DNA of 64,000 nt, taken from positions 62,001-126,000 of the forward strand of contig CALOBR010000020.1 in the NCBI GenBank assembly GCA_942491665.1, in the 5' to 3' direction. Positions within the stretch are counted from its first letter, which is position 1. Every line of letters begins with the position of its first letter. Below, one piece after another: positions 1-8,410 of the stretch. Both the position numbers and the translations under genes were made by a program. A model generated the notes under the pieces. That model was given only the letters and a program-made list of their open reading frames with translations. It searched no databases and was not told the DNA's origin. This DNA is from CAVQGZ01 sp942491665. Lineage in GTDB: Bacteria; Actinomycetota; Actinomycetes; Jiangellales; Jiangellaceae.

Positions 1-489
1 CCCACGGCCGTCGTAGCCGCCGCGGGCGGTCTTGAGCACGACCGGCCAGCCGCCCACCTGCTCGACCGCCCCGGGCAGCTCGCCTGGCGCCTCGATCACC
101 TCGAAGCGGGGCACACCGAAGCCCGCGTCGCGCAGGCCGCGGCGCATGACGGCCTTGTCGGTGGCGTAGGGCAGGGCGTGCGACCCGGGCCGCACTCGCA
201 CGCCCGCAGATTCCAGGGTGTGCAGGTGGGCCGTCGGGACGTGCTCGTGGTCGAAGGTCAGCACGTCCAGCCCGGAGGCGAAGCGCTCCAGGTCAGCCAG
301 GCCGCGCTCGTCGCCGACCATCGTCGCGGGGATCACCTGCGCGGCGCTGTCGGTGCCACGCGCTGCCAGCAGGCGAAGGTCGATGTCGAGCTCGATGGCC
401 GGCGACGCCATCATGCGGGCCAGCTGACCGGCCCCCACGACTCCCACGACCGGACGGAACGAGGGGACAGTCGTCACGATGTCGGCCAC
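1..489 (-). CDS. purK: PurK, N5-carboxyaminoimidazole ribonucleotide synthase (partial, C-terminus off the left edge)
   Basis: ATP-dependent carboxylation of AIR to N5-CAIR in de novo purine synthesis, cytosolic. The minus strand reads 163 codons from a GTG at 489 to the window edge without a stop. Visible are the N-terminal nucleotide-fold motif VVGVVGAGQLARMM, the segment VLTFDHEHVP, and the start of the ATP-grasp part, WPVVLKTARGGYDGRG, where the Lys begins the nucleotide-binding strand. The remaining roughly 200 residues lie outside the window. It is divergent from the GtrA gene, with 33 bp between the two starts. Confidence 0.9.
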   Translation of the reverse strand, partial: MADIVTTVPSFRPVVGVVGAGQLARMMASPAIELDIDLRLLAARGTDSAAQVIPATMVGDERGLADLERFASGLDVLTFDHEHVPTAHLHTLESAGVRVRPGSHALPYATDKAVMRRGLRDAGFGVPRFEVIEAPGELPGAVEQVGGWPVVLKTARGGYDGRG

Positions 490-510
490 GGCGACACCTT
501 AGATCGCGGA

Positions 511-516
511 TACACT
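511..516 (+). promoter_or_regulatory. -10 box TACACT of a leaderless gtrA promoter
   Basis: TACACT is followed by six bases (GCGCCG) and then the GTG start at 523, leaving no room for a Shine-Dalgarno site. This spacing fits a leaderless transcript beginning at or next to the start codon, and the same layout recurs at several genes in the window. No clear -35 is visible. Confidence 0.55.
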
Positions 517-522
517 GCGCCG

Positions 523-1011
523 GTGCTGATACCGGACGCGACCCTGTCGCGACTCCGGGCGGCTGCCGGGGAGATCGCACGCTTCTTGACCGTCGGCGGC
601 GTGGGCTTCGTGGTCGACGTGACGGTCTTCAACCTACTGCGCTTCAACCTGGGCTTCGGCGACGGCGAGGGCGTCCTCGTGGACAAGCCCCTCACCGCCA
701 AGATCATCTCGGTGATCGTCGCCACCATCGTCACCTACACGGGCAACCGGGCCTGGACGTGGCGCCACCGCGAGCGCACGGGCGTCGTGCGCGAGTACGC
801 GCTGTTCTTCGTCCTCAACGGCATCGCCATGGCCATCGCGGTCGTGACCCTTGCGATCAGCCACTACGTGCTCGGCTTCACCAGCCCCCTGGCCGACAAC
901 ATCGCGGCCAACGTGGTCGGCCTCGCGCTGGGCACGGCCTTCCGCTTCTGGTCCTACCGACGCTGGGTGTTCAAGGCGCCGCAGCCGCAGGCCGTCGCCG
1001 TCACCGGCTGA
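523..1011 (+). CDS. GtrA family membrane protein
   Basis: 162-residue integral membrane protein of the GtrA/DPMS family, whose members are thought to help move lipid-linked sugars across the membrane or to anchor glycosyltransferases. About four hydrophobic segments are visible (around residues 18-35, 55-75, 88-108 and 120-140). The family signatures NRAWTWRHR after helix 2 and FRFWSYRRWVF near the C-terminus are present. The frame stays open far upstream, but GTG 523 is preferred because of the -10 box just before it and because that gives the usual family length. No glycosyltransferase gene is adjacent, so the substrate is unknown. Confidence 0.8.
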   Translation: MLIPDATLSRLRAAAGEIARFLTVGGVGFVVDVTVFNLLRFNLGFGDGEGVLVDKPLTAKIISVIVATIVTYTGNRAWTWRHRERTGVVREYALFFVLNGIAMAIAVVTLAISHYVLGFTSPLADNIAANVVGLALGTAFRFWSYRRWVFKAPQPQAVAVTG

Positions 1012-1020
1012 GGCCCGATG

Positions 1021-1518
1021 TCAGGCGTCGTCGGGGACGTCGGTGATCAAGTCGGTGAGAACTCGCTGGACGTTCTCGACGTCCGGGACGTCCTTGAACA
1101 CGACGTTCGACGTCTCGGCAGACGACTCGATCAGCAAGGTGCCGCATCCCAGCATCCGGTCGATCACGTCCTTCTCGAACGAGACACCGCTCACCCGCTT
1201 GAGCGGGATGTTGCGCCCCGTCTGTCGCAGGATCCCGTTGCGCTCCATGATGCGCTGCGTCGTGATGGTGTAGCTCGAGCTGAGCCACCTGATCAGGGGC
1301 GAGAGCGCGAACCAGAGCACAGCGAGCCCGATGCCGACCAGACCCACCCATCGCACGACATCCTCGACGTTTCCGCTGGGCAGCAGCACCAGCAGCAGCA
1401 CAACGGCGACGACGCCTAGCGCGAGCCACAGGATCGACCCGATCAGGGCCTTCCAGTGGGTACGGGTGTGCACCAGCACGGCCTCGCCGCTTCCCAGGGC
1501 GTCTTCGGGGTATCCCAT
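1021..1518 (-). CDS. PH-domain (bPH2/YdbS-like) membrane protein
   Basis: 165-residue protein with two close hydrophobic helices (about residues 25-45 and 55-75) followed by a bacterial PH-like domain. That domain contains SYTITTQRIMERNGILRQ and NIPLKRVSGVSFEKDV, the usual pattern of the DUF304/bPH2 family (YTLT..R...R.G......IPL..V..V). The role is unknown; related proteins are small membrane proteins often found beside biotin or carboxylase genes in actinobacteria. I chose ATG 1518 (MGYPEDAL); in-frame starts at 1527 and 1551 are possible. It is convergent with gtrA and lies downstream of birA on the same strand. Confidence 0.8.
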   Translation of the reverse strand: MGYPEDALGSGEAVLVHTRTHWKALIGSILWLALGVVAVVLLLVLLPSGNVEDVVRWVGLVGIGLAVLWFALSPLIRWLSSSYTITTQRIMERNGILRQTGRNIPLKRVSGVSFEKDVIDRMLGCGTLLIESSAETSNVVFKDVPDVENVQRVLTDLITDVPDDA

Positions 1519-1592
1519 GGCGCGCATACTGGCATGCCGGTGCGCCCGCATCGGCGCGAGCGGGTCGCTGGCGTGCCGCGATCCCCCTGATG

Positions 1593-2369
1593 TCAGCGCT
1601 CAGCGGGCCGCAGGTGGACGACGTCGCCGGCCGAGAGGGCTACCTCGTCCACGCCCTGCTGGACGACAAGGCGCCCATGGGCGTCGACGCCCACGGCCGG
1701 CCCGCTCACCTGCGTCCCGTCCGGCAGACTCACCCTCACCACCTGCCCGAGCGTCGAGCACGCGTCTCGGTAGGCCCCCGTCACGGCCGCGTCGTCGTGC
1801 TCCCAGAGCGAGACCCAGGAGAGGATCTCATCGAGCAGAGCCCGCGCCATGTCGTCTGCCGCGCACCGGACGCCGAGCGCGTCCAGCCCCACGGCCCCCT
1901 CGGGGGCGTCGGCGGTACGCAGGTTCACCCCGATCCCGAGCACGCATGCCACCGGGGCGGACGGCTGGTCGACCCGTTCGGCGAGCAGGCCCGCCAGCTT
2001 GGCGTCGTCGGGGTCGAGCACGTCGTTGGGCCACTTGAGCCGCAGCGCCTGGGCCGACGGCGGGGCCAGCGGCGGGGCTTGCGGCGGGCCCGAGCGGGCC
2101 CGCACCCGCTCGACCGCTCTCACCACGGCGACCCCGGTGAGCAGCGGCAGCCAGGTCCAACCGTCGGCGCGCCGCGGGCGCAGCAGCACCGACAGAGCGA
2201 GCCCGCCGCCGGGCGGGCAGACCCACGCACGGCCGCGACGACCGTGCCCGGCCGTCTGGTGCGTGGTCGCCAGCGCCTGCACGGGCGCCCCCTCCCGCGC
2301 CCTGGCCACGAGCGTCACCTGGGTCGAGGCAACCTGGTCGACCCAGGTCAGGGGGACGTCGTCGGACAC
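1593..2369 (-). CDS. birA: Biotin--[acetyl-CoA-carboxylase] ligase, class I (BirA)
   Basis: Makes biotinyl-5'-AMP and transfers biotin to the carrier lysine of biotin enzymes; here the evident client is the alpha subunit encoded at 11682-13466. 258 residues with no N-terminal helix-turn-helix, so it is a monofunctional ligase and not a repressor. Key motifs are TAGHGRRGRAW (the GRGRRG-like biotinyl-AMP loop, about residues 39-49), LKWPNDVL with the catalytic Lys, and GIGVNLRT. The C-terminal SH3-like cap is the segment with GRLVVQQGVDEVALSAGDVVHL. It starts 10 bp after the ppc stop on the same strand and is probably co-transcribed with ppc. Confidence 0.93.
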   Translation of the reverse strand: MSDDVPLTWVDQVASTQVTLVARAREGAPVQALATTHQTAGHGRRGRAWVCPPGGGLALSVLLRPRRADGWTWLPLLTGVAVVRAVERVRARSGPPQAPPLAPPSAQALRLKWPNDVLDPDDAKLAGLLAERVDQPSAPVACVLGIGVNLRTADAPEGAVGLDALGVRCAADDMARALLDEILSWVSLWEHDDAAVTGAYRDACSTLGQVVRVSLPDGTQVSGPAVGVDAHGRLVVQQGVDEVALSAGDVVHLRPAER

Positions 2370-2379
2370 CGGCCGGCTC

Positions 2380-5091
2380 TCAGCCGGTGTTCTGAAGGCC
2401 GGCCGCCACGCCGTTCACCGTCAGGCGCACGAGCCGGTTGAGGGCCTCGGCGTGGGCTTGGTCGGCACCCTCGTCCGCGCGTACCGCCCGCAGCTCGGAC
2501 AGTGCCCGCATCTGAAGGTACGACAGCGCGTCCACGTAGGGGTTGCGCATCTGCACCGCGCGTCCCAGCACCGTGTGGCTCTCCAGCAGGCGTGACTGGC
2601 CCGTCACGGCCAGCACAGCCGCCACGCTGCGGCGCTGCTCGTCGAGGATCGCCTCGACGATGTCGGGCCGGTCGCCGGAGGAGAGATAGCGGGTGAGGAT
2701 GCGCCGGTCGGTCTTGGCCAACGACATCTCGGCGTTGTCGATCATCACTGTGAACAGCGGCCACTGGGCGTACGCGGCCTGCAGCAGGTCGAGGTCGTCC
2801 ACCTGCTCCACCGCCGAGCCGAGCCCGTACCAGCCGGGGACGTTCGCCCTGCTCTGCGCCCATGAGAACACCCACGGAATCGCCCGCAGGTCGGCCAACG
2901 AGTCCAGCGACAGACCGCGCCGGGCCGGACGTGAGCCCAGCGGCAACCGGCCGATCTCGTCCAACGCGGTGGCCTTGACGAACCAGTCGGCGAAGCCCTC
3001 GCGCCGAACCAACGCCCAGTAGGCGTCGCGGGCGCAGGTGAACAGCCGGTCGGCGAGGTGCTCGAAGGTCCGCGCAGCGTTGCTGGCGCGCTCCTCGACG
3101 GTGGGGGTAGAGGCCAGCAGCGCCGCCGAAGCCACCTGCTCGACGTGTCGCATGGCCAGCATGGGGTCGCCGTAGCGGGCGAAGATCACTTCGCCCTGCT
3201 CGGTCACCTTGAACCGGCCCGACACCGAGCCCGGTGGCTGCGCCAGCACCGCCCGGTTGACCGGGCCGCCACCGCGGCCGAGGGCACCGCCCCGGCCGTG
3301 GAAGAGGGTCAGTGCGATGGCATGGCGCTGCGCCCAGCGCGCCAGGCCGTCCTGGGCGTCGTAGAGGGCGAGGGTCGCCGACACGGGGCCGATGTCTTTG
3401 GCGGAGTCGGAGTAGCCGACCATCACCTCGAGGCGACGGCCGGTGGCCGACAGCCGGTGGCGCACCGGCGCCAGCCCCACCATCTCGTCGACCACGTCCA
3501 CGCTGCGGGCAAGGTCGTCGCCGGTCTCGAAGAGCGGGATCACGTCCAGCACCATCTGTTCCGTGCCGGCTGCCTGGGCGAGCTCGTAGACCGCTGCAAT
3601 GTCGTCGGCGCTGCGCGTGAACGACACCACGTACCGCCGCGCGGCGTCTGGGCCGAACCGCGACTGGATCTGGGCCATCACCCGGATGGTCGCCAGCACC
3701 TCCTCAGTCTCCGGCGAGAGCTCGCCACCGGCGCGCACCTCAGCGAGGGCCCGTGCGTGCACCTGGCTGTGCTGGCGCACCTCGAGCTCGGCCAAGTGAA
3801 AGCCGAACGTCTCGACCTGCCAGACCAGGTGTGCCAGCTCGCCGTACGCCAGCCGCGCAGCTCCCGCGGCGGCCAGCGAGCGCTGCACGGTGACGAGGTC
3901 GGCGCGCAGGTCGGCGGCGGACGGGTAGGCGGTGTCGGCGTTGCGCTCGCGGGTGGCCCTGATGCGCTCCGCACACACCAGCAGGGCCAGCCGGTGCGGT
4001 TCGCTGGTGGCGCGCGCAGCGAGCGGCTCCATCACCTCCGGGGCCATCGCCCGCGCCTCGGCGATCAGTCGGCGCACGCCAGGGCTCGGCGGGGTGCTGG
4101 ACGCGCCCGCCGTCATCGCCCAGGCGATGCGGGAGGTGGCGTCCTCGAGTGCGCGCAGCACGTGGTCGGACTGGATGGCCATCGCCTGCCGGGTGATCGA
4201 CGCGGTGACGTTGGGGTTGCCGTCACGGTCCCCGCCGATCCACGAACCCCAGCGAAGGAACGCCGGTACCCGTGGCGGGACGGCGCCGGTCTGGTCGGGG
4301 CTCAGCGCGGTCTCGACCCGGCGGTAGGTGTGGGGCGCGATCGTGAACAGCACCTCGTCGAACACGGCCATCGCCGTGCGCACCTCGTCGAGCGGGCCGG
4401 GGCGCTCGTCGCGCACCAGTCCGGCCCGCCACAGGCTGTCGACCTCCTCCAGCAGCCGGCGACGCACCTCGGAGCGCTCCGCGGCGGACGTGCGGGGGTC
4501 ATCCTGCTGCTCCAGCAGAGCCGAGATGCGCCGGATCGCCCGGACGGTGGACCGGCGGCGAGCCTCGGTCGGGTGCGCGGTGAGCACCGGGCGTATCTCA
4601 AGCCCGGCGAGCATCGCCTGTGCGTAGGCGGCCCCGTGTGCGGCCTCGATCACCGATACCGCGCTGCCCACCCCGTCCGGGGCCGGCTGCTGTGCCGACC
4701 CGGCCCGGCTCATCATGCGCTTGCGGTGGTACTCCTCGGCCAGGTTGACCAGGTGGAAGAACACCGCGAACGCCCGCGCCACCTCTTCTGCGCGCTGCAG
4801 CGGCCAGGAGTCGATCAGTGCCTGCGCCCCGGCGGCGGCCTGCTCCCCCGCACCGGGCTCACCGAACCGGGCTGTCCCGGCATCCCCATACGCCCCGTCC
4901 TCATCGACGTCATGGGCGGCGATCACGAGTCGACGCAGCGTCGTGACGTCGTCGAGCAGGCTCGTTCCACCGAACTCGACCAGAACGTCGCCCAGTACCT
5001 CACCGAGCATGCGGACGTCAGCGCGCAGCTCGTCGGGCACGTCCAGGCGCGCCGACGACCGGGCGAGCGGCGGCTGCGCAGGGCTGGGCAC
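2380..5091 (-). CDS. ppc: Phosphoenolpyruvate carboxylase
   Basis: Anaplerotic conversion of PEP and bicarbonate to oxaloacetate, cytosolic homotetramer. 903 residues, normal length. The catalytic histidine sits in VLTAHPTEARRRS (about residue 172). The glycine-rich active-site loop is FHGRGGALGRGGGP, followed by GRFKVTEQGEVIFARYG. The invariant C-terminus ends in QNTG. The start is GTG 5091; a -10 box TAGCCT lies 8 nt upstream (5105-5100), so the mRNA is probably leaderless. It is divergent from the carboxyltransferase gene at 5220 and upstream of birA. Confidence 0.97.
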   Translation of the reverse strand: MPSPAQPPLARSSARLDVPDELRADVRMLGEVLGDVLVEFGGTSLLDDVTTLRRLVIAAHDVDEDGAYGDAGTARFGEPGAGEQAAAGAQALIDSWPLQRAEEVARAFAVFFHLVNLAEEYHRKRMMSRAGSAQQPAPDGVGSAVSVIEAAHGAAYAQAMLAGLEIRPVLTAHPTEARRRSTVRAIRRISALLEQQDDPRTSAAERSEVRRRLLEEVDSLWRAGLVRDERPGPLDEVRTAMAVFDEVLFTIAPHTYRRVETALSPDQTGAVPPRVPAFLRWGSWIGGDRDGNPNVTASITRQAMAIQSDHVLRALEDATSRIAWAMTAGASSTPPSPGVRRLIAEARAMAPEVMEPLAARATSEPHRLALLVCAERIRATRERNADTAYPSAADLRADLVTVQRSLAAAGAARLAYGELAHLVWQVETFGFHLAELEVRQHSQVHARALAEVRAGGELSPETEEVLATIRVMAQIQSRFGPDAARRYVVSFTRSADDIAAVYELAQAAGTEQMVLDVIPLFETGDDLARSVDVVDEMVGLAPVRHRLSATGRRLEVMVGYSDSAKDIGPVSATLALYDAQDGLARWAQRHAIALTLFHGRGGALGRGGGPVNRAVLAQPPGSVSGRFKVTEQGEVIFARYGDPMLAMRHVEQVASAALLASTPTVEERASNAARTFEHLADRLFTCARDAYWALVRREGFADWFVKATALDEIGRLPLGSRPARRGLSLDSLADLRAIPWVFSWAQSRANVPGWYGLGSAVEQVDDLDLLQAAYAQWPLFTVMIDNAEMSLAKTDRRILTRYLSSGDRPDIVEAILDEQRRSVAAVLAVTGQSRLLESHTVLGRAVQMRNPYVDALSYLQMRALSELRAVRADEGADQAHAEALNRLVRLTVNGVAAGLQNTG

Positions 5092-5099
5092 GATCGGAA

Positions 5100-5162
5100 A
5101 GGCTAGTGCGGGAGGGCTTCTCGGGCCTGCTCAGTCGACACCGTCGGAGGCCTTACTAGGCT
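5100..5162. promoter_or_regulatory. Divergent promoter region between ppc and the carboxyltransferase gene
   Basis: Leftward: TAGCCT at 5105-5100, 8 nt before the ppc GTG. Rightward: TAGGCT at 5157-5162, giving an expected leader of about 50 nt ending in the strong ribosome site AGGAGGA at 5209-5215, four bases before ATG 5220. The rightward -10 directly abuts an in-frame GTG at 5163, which rules that GTG out as the start. Confidence 0.5.
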
Positions 5163-5219
5163 GTGGCAAGCCGGGTGGCTCGCACCCGACACCCGCCGAA
5201 CCTGGCTCAGGAGGACCCG

Positions 5220-6824
5220 ATGTCTGGCGACCCCGCCGCTGACGTCCCCGTCCGGGACGTGAGCACCACCGCAGCGAAGCTGACCGACCTCACGGCACGA
5301 ACCGACGAGGCCATCCACGCCGGATCGGCCAAGGCCGTCGAGAAGCAGCATGCCCGCGGCAAGATGACGGCCCGCGAACGCATCGCTGCCCTGGTCGACG
5401 AGGGGTCGTTCGTCGAGTTCGACGAGCTGGCCCGGCACCGGTCCACCGCCTTCGGGCTGGACGAGACGCGACCCTACGGCGACGGCGTCGTCACCGGCCT
5501 GGCCACCATCGACGGTCGGCAGGTGGCGCTCTTCGCCCAAGACTTCACGGTGTTCGGCGGCAGCCTCGGTGAGGTGTTCGGCGAGAAGATCGTGAAGGTC
5601 ATGGACACCGCCCTCAAGATCGGCTGCCCGGTGATCGGCATCAACGACTCCGGGGGCGCGCGCATCCAGGAGGGCGTGGTCTCCCTCGGCCTGTACGGCG
5701 AGATCTTCTACCGCAACGTGCTCGCCTCTGGCGTGGTGCCGCAGGTCTCCCTGATCATGGGCCCGTGCGCCGGGGGTGCGGTGTACAGCCCCGCGATCAC
5801 CGACTTCACGGTGATGGTCGACCAGACCAGCCACATGTTCATTACCGGCCCCGAGGTGATCAAGACGGTCACCGGCGAAGACATCGGCTTCGAAGAGCTC
5901 GGCGGGGCGCGCACGCACAACGCAGTGTCGGGCAACGCCCACTACCTGGGCTCGGACGAGAAGGACGCTCTCGACTACGTGCGCGACCTGCTGTCGTACC
6001 TGCCGTCGAACAACCATGAGAAGGCACCGGTGCTCGAGGCGCTCGACCCGCTGCCCATGGCGGCGACCGACACCGACCTTGCGCTCGACACCCTGATCCC
6101 CGACTCGGCGAACCAGCCCTACGACATGCTGACCGTCATCAGCGCGGTGCTCGACGACGGTGAGTTTCTCGAGGTCCAGCCCCTGTACGCGCAGAACATG
6201 CTCACCGGCTTCGGACGCGTGGAGGGCCACGCCGTCGGCATCGTCGCCAACCAGCCCATGCAGTTCGCCGGCACGCTCGACATCGGGGCCTCGGAGAAGG
6301 CGGCCCGGTTCGTGCGCACCTGCGACGCGTTCAACGTTCCGGTGATCACGTTCGTGGACGTGCCGGGCTTCTTGCCCGGCACCGGCCAGGAGCACGACGG
6401 CATCATCCGCCGCGGCGCGAAGCTGATCTACGCCTACGCCGAGGCCACGGTTCCGAAGGTGACAGTGATCACCCGCAAGGCCTACGGCGGCGCCTACGTC
6501 GTCATGGGCAGCAAGCACCTCGGGGCCGACATCAACGTGTCGTGGCCCACCGGCCAGGTCGCCGTCATGGGTGCGCAGGGCGCGGTGAACATCTTGCACC
6601 GCAGCAAGCTCGCCGAGGCCGACGACGCCGAGGCGGCGCGGGCCGAGCTGATCAAGAACTACGAAGACACCCTCGCCAACCCCTACGTCGCCGCCGACCG
6701 CGGCTACGTGGACGCGGTGATCGAGCCGTCTCGCACCAGGGTCGCCGTGACCCAGGCGCTTCGTGCGCTGCGGACGAAGCGGCAGAGCATGCCGCCGAAG
6801 AAGCACGGGAACATCCCGCTGTGA
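5220..6824 (+). CDS. Acyl-CoA carboxylase carboxyltransferase (beta) subunit, AccB/PccB/AccD5 type
   Basis: Transfers CO2 from carboxybiotin to acetyl- or propionyl-CoA, giving malonyl- or methylmalonyl-CoA. 534 residues, usual length, with two crotonase-fold halves. The N-terminal half has GINDSGGARIQEGV and GPCAGGAVYSP; the C-terminal half has VDVPGFLPGTGQEHDGIIR and AYGGAYVVMGSKHLGAD. These are the oxyanion-hole and biotin/CoA-site signatures of the propionyl/acetyl class. The start is set by AGGAGGA four bases upstream. The stop overlaps the GTG of the epsilon subunit (GTGA). The biotin carboxylase partner is probably the gene at 11682. Whether acetyl- or propionyl-CoA is preferred cannot be decided here. 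Confidence 0.95.
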   Translation: MSGDPAADVPVRDVSTTAAKLTDLTARTDEAIHAGSAKAVEKQHARGKMTARERIAALVDEGSFVEFDELARHRSTAFGLDETRPYGDGVVTGLATIDGRQVALFAQDFTVFGGSLGEVFGEKIVKVMDTALKIGCPVIGINDSGGARIQEGVVSLGLYGEIFYRNVLASGVVPQVSLIMGPCAGGAVYSPAITDFTVMVDQTSHMFITGPEVIKTVTGEDIGFEELGGARTHNAVSGNAHYLGSDEKDALDYVRDLLSYLPSNNHEKAPVLEALDPLPMAATDTDLALDTLIPDSANQPYDMLTVISAVLDDGEFLEVQPLYAQNMLTGFGRVEGHAVGIVANQPMQFAGTLDIGASEKAARFVRTCDAFNVPVITFVDVPGFLPGTGQEHDGIIRRGAKLIYAYAEATVPKVTVITRKAYGGAYVVMGSKHLGADINVSWPTGQVAVMGAQGAVNILHRSKLAEADDAEAARAELIKNYEDTLANPYVAADRGYVDAVIEPSRTRVAVTQALRALRTKRQSMPPKKHGNIPL

Positions 6825-7063
6825 GCGCCGCTGACGCATCAGGCTCCACGTGGCGGATTCGTGGCAACCCCAGTGACGTCGAGATCGCTGCTGTCGTGAC
6901 GGCCCTGACCGCCGCCGCAGCGGCGGCGTCCACCCTCGGCGGCGGGCAGGCACCTGCGCAGACGGGCGACGTCGGCGGCTGGTCGGCCTACTGGCGTGGG
7001 CACCGGGCGCCGGTGCACGTCGGCCCGGGCGCGTGGCAGGCGAGTGGGTGGACGTCCGGATAA
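6821..7063 (+). CDS. Acyl-CoA carboxylase epsilon subunit
   Basis: 80-residue actinobacterial epsilon subunit that stabilises and activates the alpha-beta carboxylase complex. The N-terminal signature WRIRGNPSDVEIAAVVTAL matches the family pattern (RGxPsxEExAAVxAxL). An Ala-rich linker follows, and the end is typical: WSAYWRGHRAPVHVGPGAWQ then ASGW. The GTG overlaps the beta-subunit stop by four bases, so translation is coupled. Confidence 0.88.
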   Translation: MSAADASGSTWRIRGNPSDVEIAAVVTALTAAAAAASTLGGGQAPAQTGDVGGWSAYWRGHRAPVHVGPGAWQASGWTSG

Positions 7064-7111
7064 GGACCTTCGGCCCGGACTTTCTACCCCCGCACACCGC
7101 CCTTGGTCCGA

Positions 7112-7117
7112 TAGCCT
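7112..7117 (+). promoter_or_regulatory. Possible -10 box (TAGCCT) upstream of the flavin-reductase-like gene
   Basis: TAGCCT lies 52 bp before ATG 7169. Together with the ribosome site GGGAGG about 10 nt before the ATG this would give a conventional leadered transcript. No convincing -35 is seen. Confidence 0.3.
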
Positions 7118-7168
7118 CACTCGAGTCGGAGTTGTGACAGAAGTCTCAAGCCGACGCCGGGAGGGCTC

Positions 7169-7789
7169 ATGAGCGCCAGCCAGACCACCAGTCAGCCCGA
7201 GGGATACGTCGAGATCCCGCTGGACAGACCCATCTGGGAGCGGTTCCCCATCGTCGCCCCGCTCGTGCTGGTGGCCACGACAGAGCCGGACGGCTCCCCC
7301 GATGTCGCCCCGAAGCACCTGGCGATGCCCGTGAGCTGGGAGAACTGGTTCGGCTTCGTGTGCCACCCCGACCACGGGACGTACCGCAACGCGCTGCGAA
7401 CCGGGGTGTTCACGGTCGGCTACCCCTCGCCGACCATGCTGCTCGAGGCGAGCCTGGCTGCCGCGCCGCGCGAGACCGACGGGTCGAAGCCGACGCTCGA
7501 CATGCTGCACTTCATCCCGGCATCCGCCGTGGACGGGCACCTGATCGCGGGATGCCGGCTGCACCTGGAGTGCGAGCTGCACGACACCGTCGAGGGGCTG
7601 GGCCACAACGTGCTGCTGCTCGGCAAGGTGGTCGCGGTGCACGCGTCGGCCAAGCTCGTGCGGCGCATCAACAAGGACGAGCACGACGCGCTGGCGGCAG
7701 CGCCGTTGCTGGCCTACATCCACCCTGGCCGGGTCGCGACGATCGACGAGACGCAGGCGTTTCCGTACCACCTGATGTTCAAGCGCTGA
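7169..7789 (+). CDS. Flavin reductase-like (FMN-binding split barrel) protein
   Basis: 206 residues of the DIM6/NTAB flavin reductase-like family. Seen are the opening strand PLVLVATTEPDGSPDVAPKH (substrate and FMN side), the loop FVCHPDHGTYRNALRTGVFT, which corresponds to the FMN-phosphate region, and TPSTML-like PSPTMLLEASLA. Members reduce FMN with NAD(P)H or bind flavin in other roles; the partner here is unknown. A ribosome site GGGAGG precedes ATG 7169. The stop is 5 bp before the maf start, so the two may be co-transcribed. Confidence 0.75.
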   Translation: MSASQTTSQPEGYVEIPLDRPIWERFPIVAPLVLVATTEPDGSPDVAPKHLAMPVSWENWFGFVCHPDHGTYRNALRTGVFTVGYPSPTMLLEASLAAAPRETDGSKPTLDMLHFIPASAVDGHLIAGCRLHLECELHDTVEGLGHNVLLLGKVVAVHASAKLVRRINKDEHDALAAAPLLAYIHPGRVATIDETQAFPYHLMFKR

Positions 7790-7794
7790 CGCCG

Positions 7795-8410
7795 TTGTCG
7801 GTTCGCCTGGTTCTGGCCTCTGCCTCCCCCGCACGGCTGGCGACCCTGCGCGCCGCGGGCATCGAGCCCGAGGTCGTCGTGAGCGGTGTGGACGAGGACG
7901 GCGTCGATGCCGGCTCGCCCGCCGCGACCGCCGCTGCGCTGGCGCAGCTCAAGGCCGAGGCCGTTGCCGCGCGGCTGGGTGAGGACCGCCTGCACATCGG
8001 ACGCGAGCTGGTTCTCGGGTGCGACTCGGTGTTCGAGCTGGACGGAATGGCCTCACGGCAAGCCGCGCGACGCCGCCGACGCCGTCGCGCGCTGGCAGGC
8101 GATGCGCGGACGCACCGGCGTCCTGCACACCGGGCACCACCTGGTCGACCTGGGCAGCGACCGGGCTGGCTCAGGCCTGGCATCGGCACAGGTGACGTTC
8201 GCCGAGGTGTCCGACGACGAGGTCGCGGCGTACGTCGCGACCGGGGAGCCGCTGCACGTTGCTGGGGCGTTCACGATCGACGGGCTCGGCGGAGGATTCG
8301 TCGAGCGGGTGGTCGGCGACCCGCACACCGTCGTGGGTCTGTCGCTGCCGCTGCTGCGCCGCCTGCTGGCCGGCATGGACGTCGCCTGGCCGTCCCTCTG
8401 GCGCTCGTGA
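7795..8410 (+). pseudogene. maf: Maf-type nucleoside triphosphate pyrophosphatase, one frameshift
   Basis: House-cleaning pyrophosphatase of the Maf/YhdE family, which hydrolyses modified or canonical NTPs. It starts at TTG 7795 with SVRLVLASASPARLATLRAAG (family motif LASxSPRR) and continues to GCDSVFELDGMA. At 8053 one extra T breaks the frame, and similarity resumes immediately as HGKPRDAADAVARW, then TGVLHTGHHL and the Asp-rich end to 8410. Both halves are fully conserved, so a single sequencing error is at least as likely as a true pseudogene. If real, the protein would lose its second half. Confidence 0.8.

Noticed and set aside
178..522. Upstream extension of the GtrA frame
   Set aside because: The added 115 residues are antisense to purK, hydrophilic and unlike any GtrA protein; a -10 box lies 6 nt before GTG 523.
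3058..5106. 682-codon open frame antisense to ppc, and similar long antisense frames at 18833-21061, 21077-23107, 54621-56681 and 52000-53583
   Set aside because: Long open frames opposite high-GC genes are expected from codon bias; their translations are Arg/Gly/His/Val-rich with no family motifs, while the sense strands encode recognised enzymes.
5163..5219. GTG 5163 as start of the carboxyltransferase
   Set aside because: It directly follows a -10 box and has no ribosome site, whereas ATG 5220 has AGGAGGA at ideal spacing and gives the normal N-terminus.
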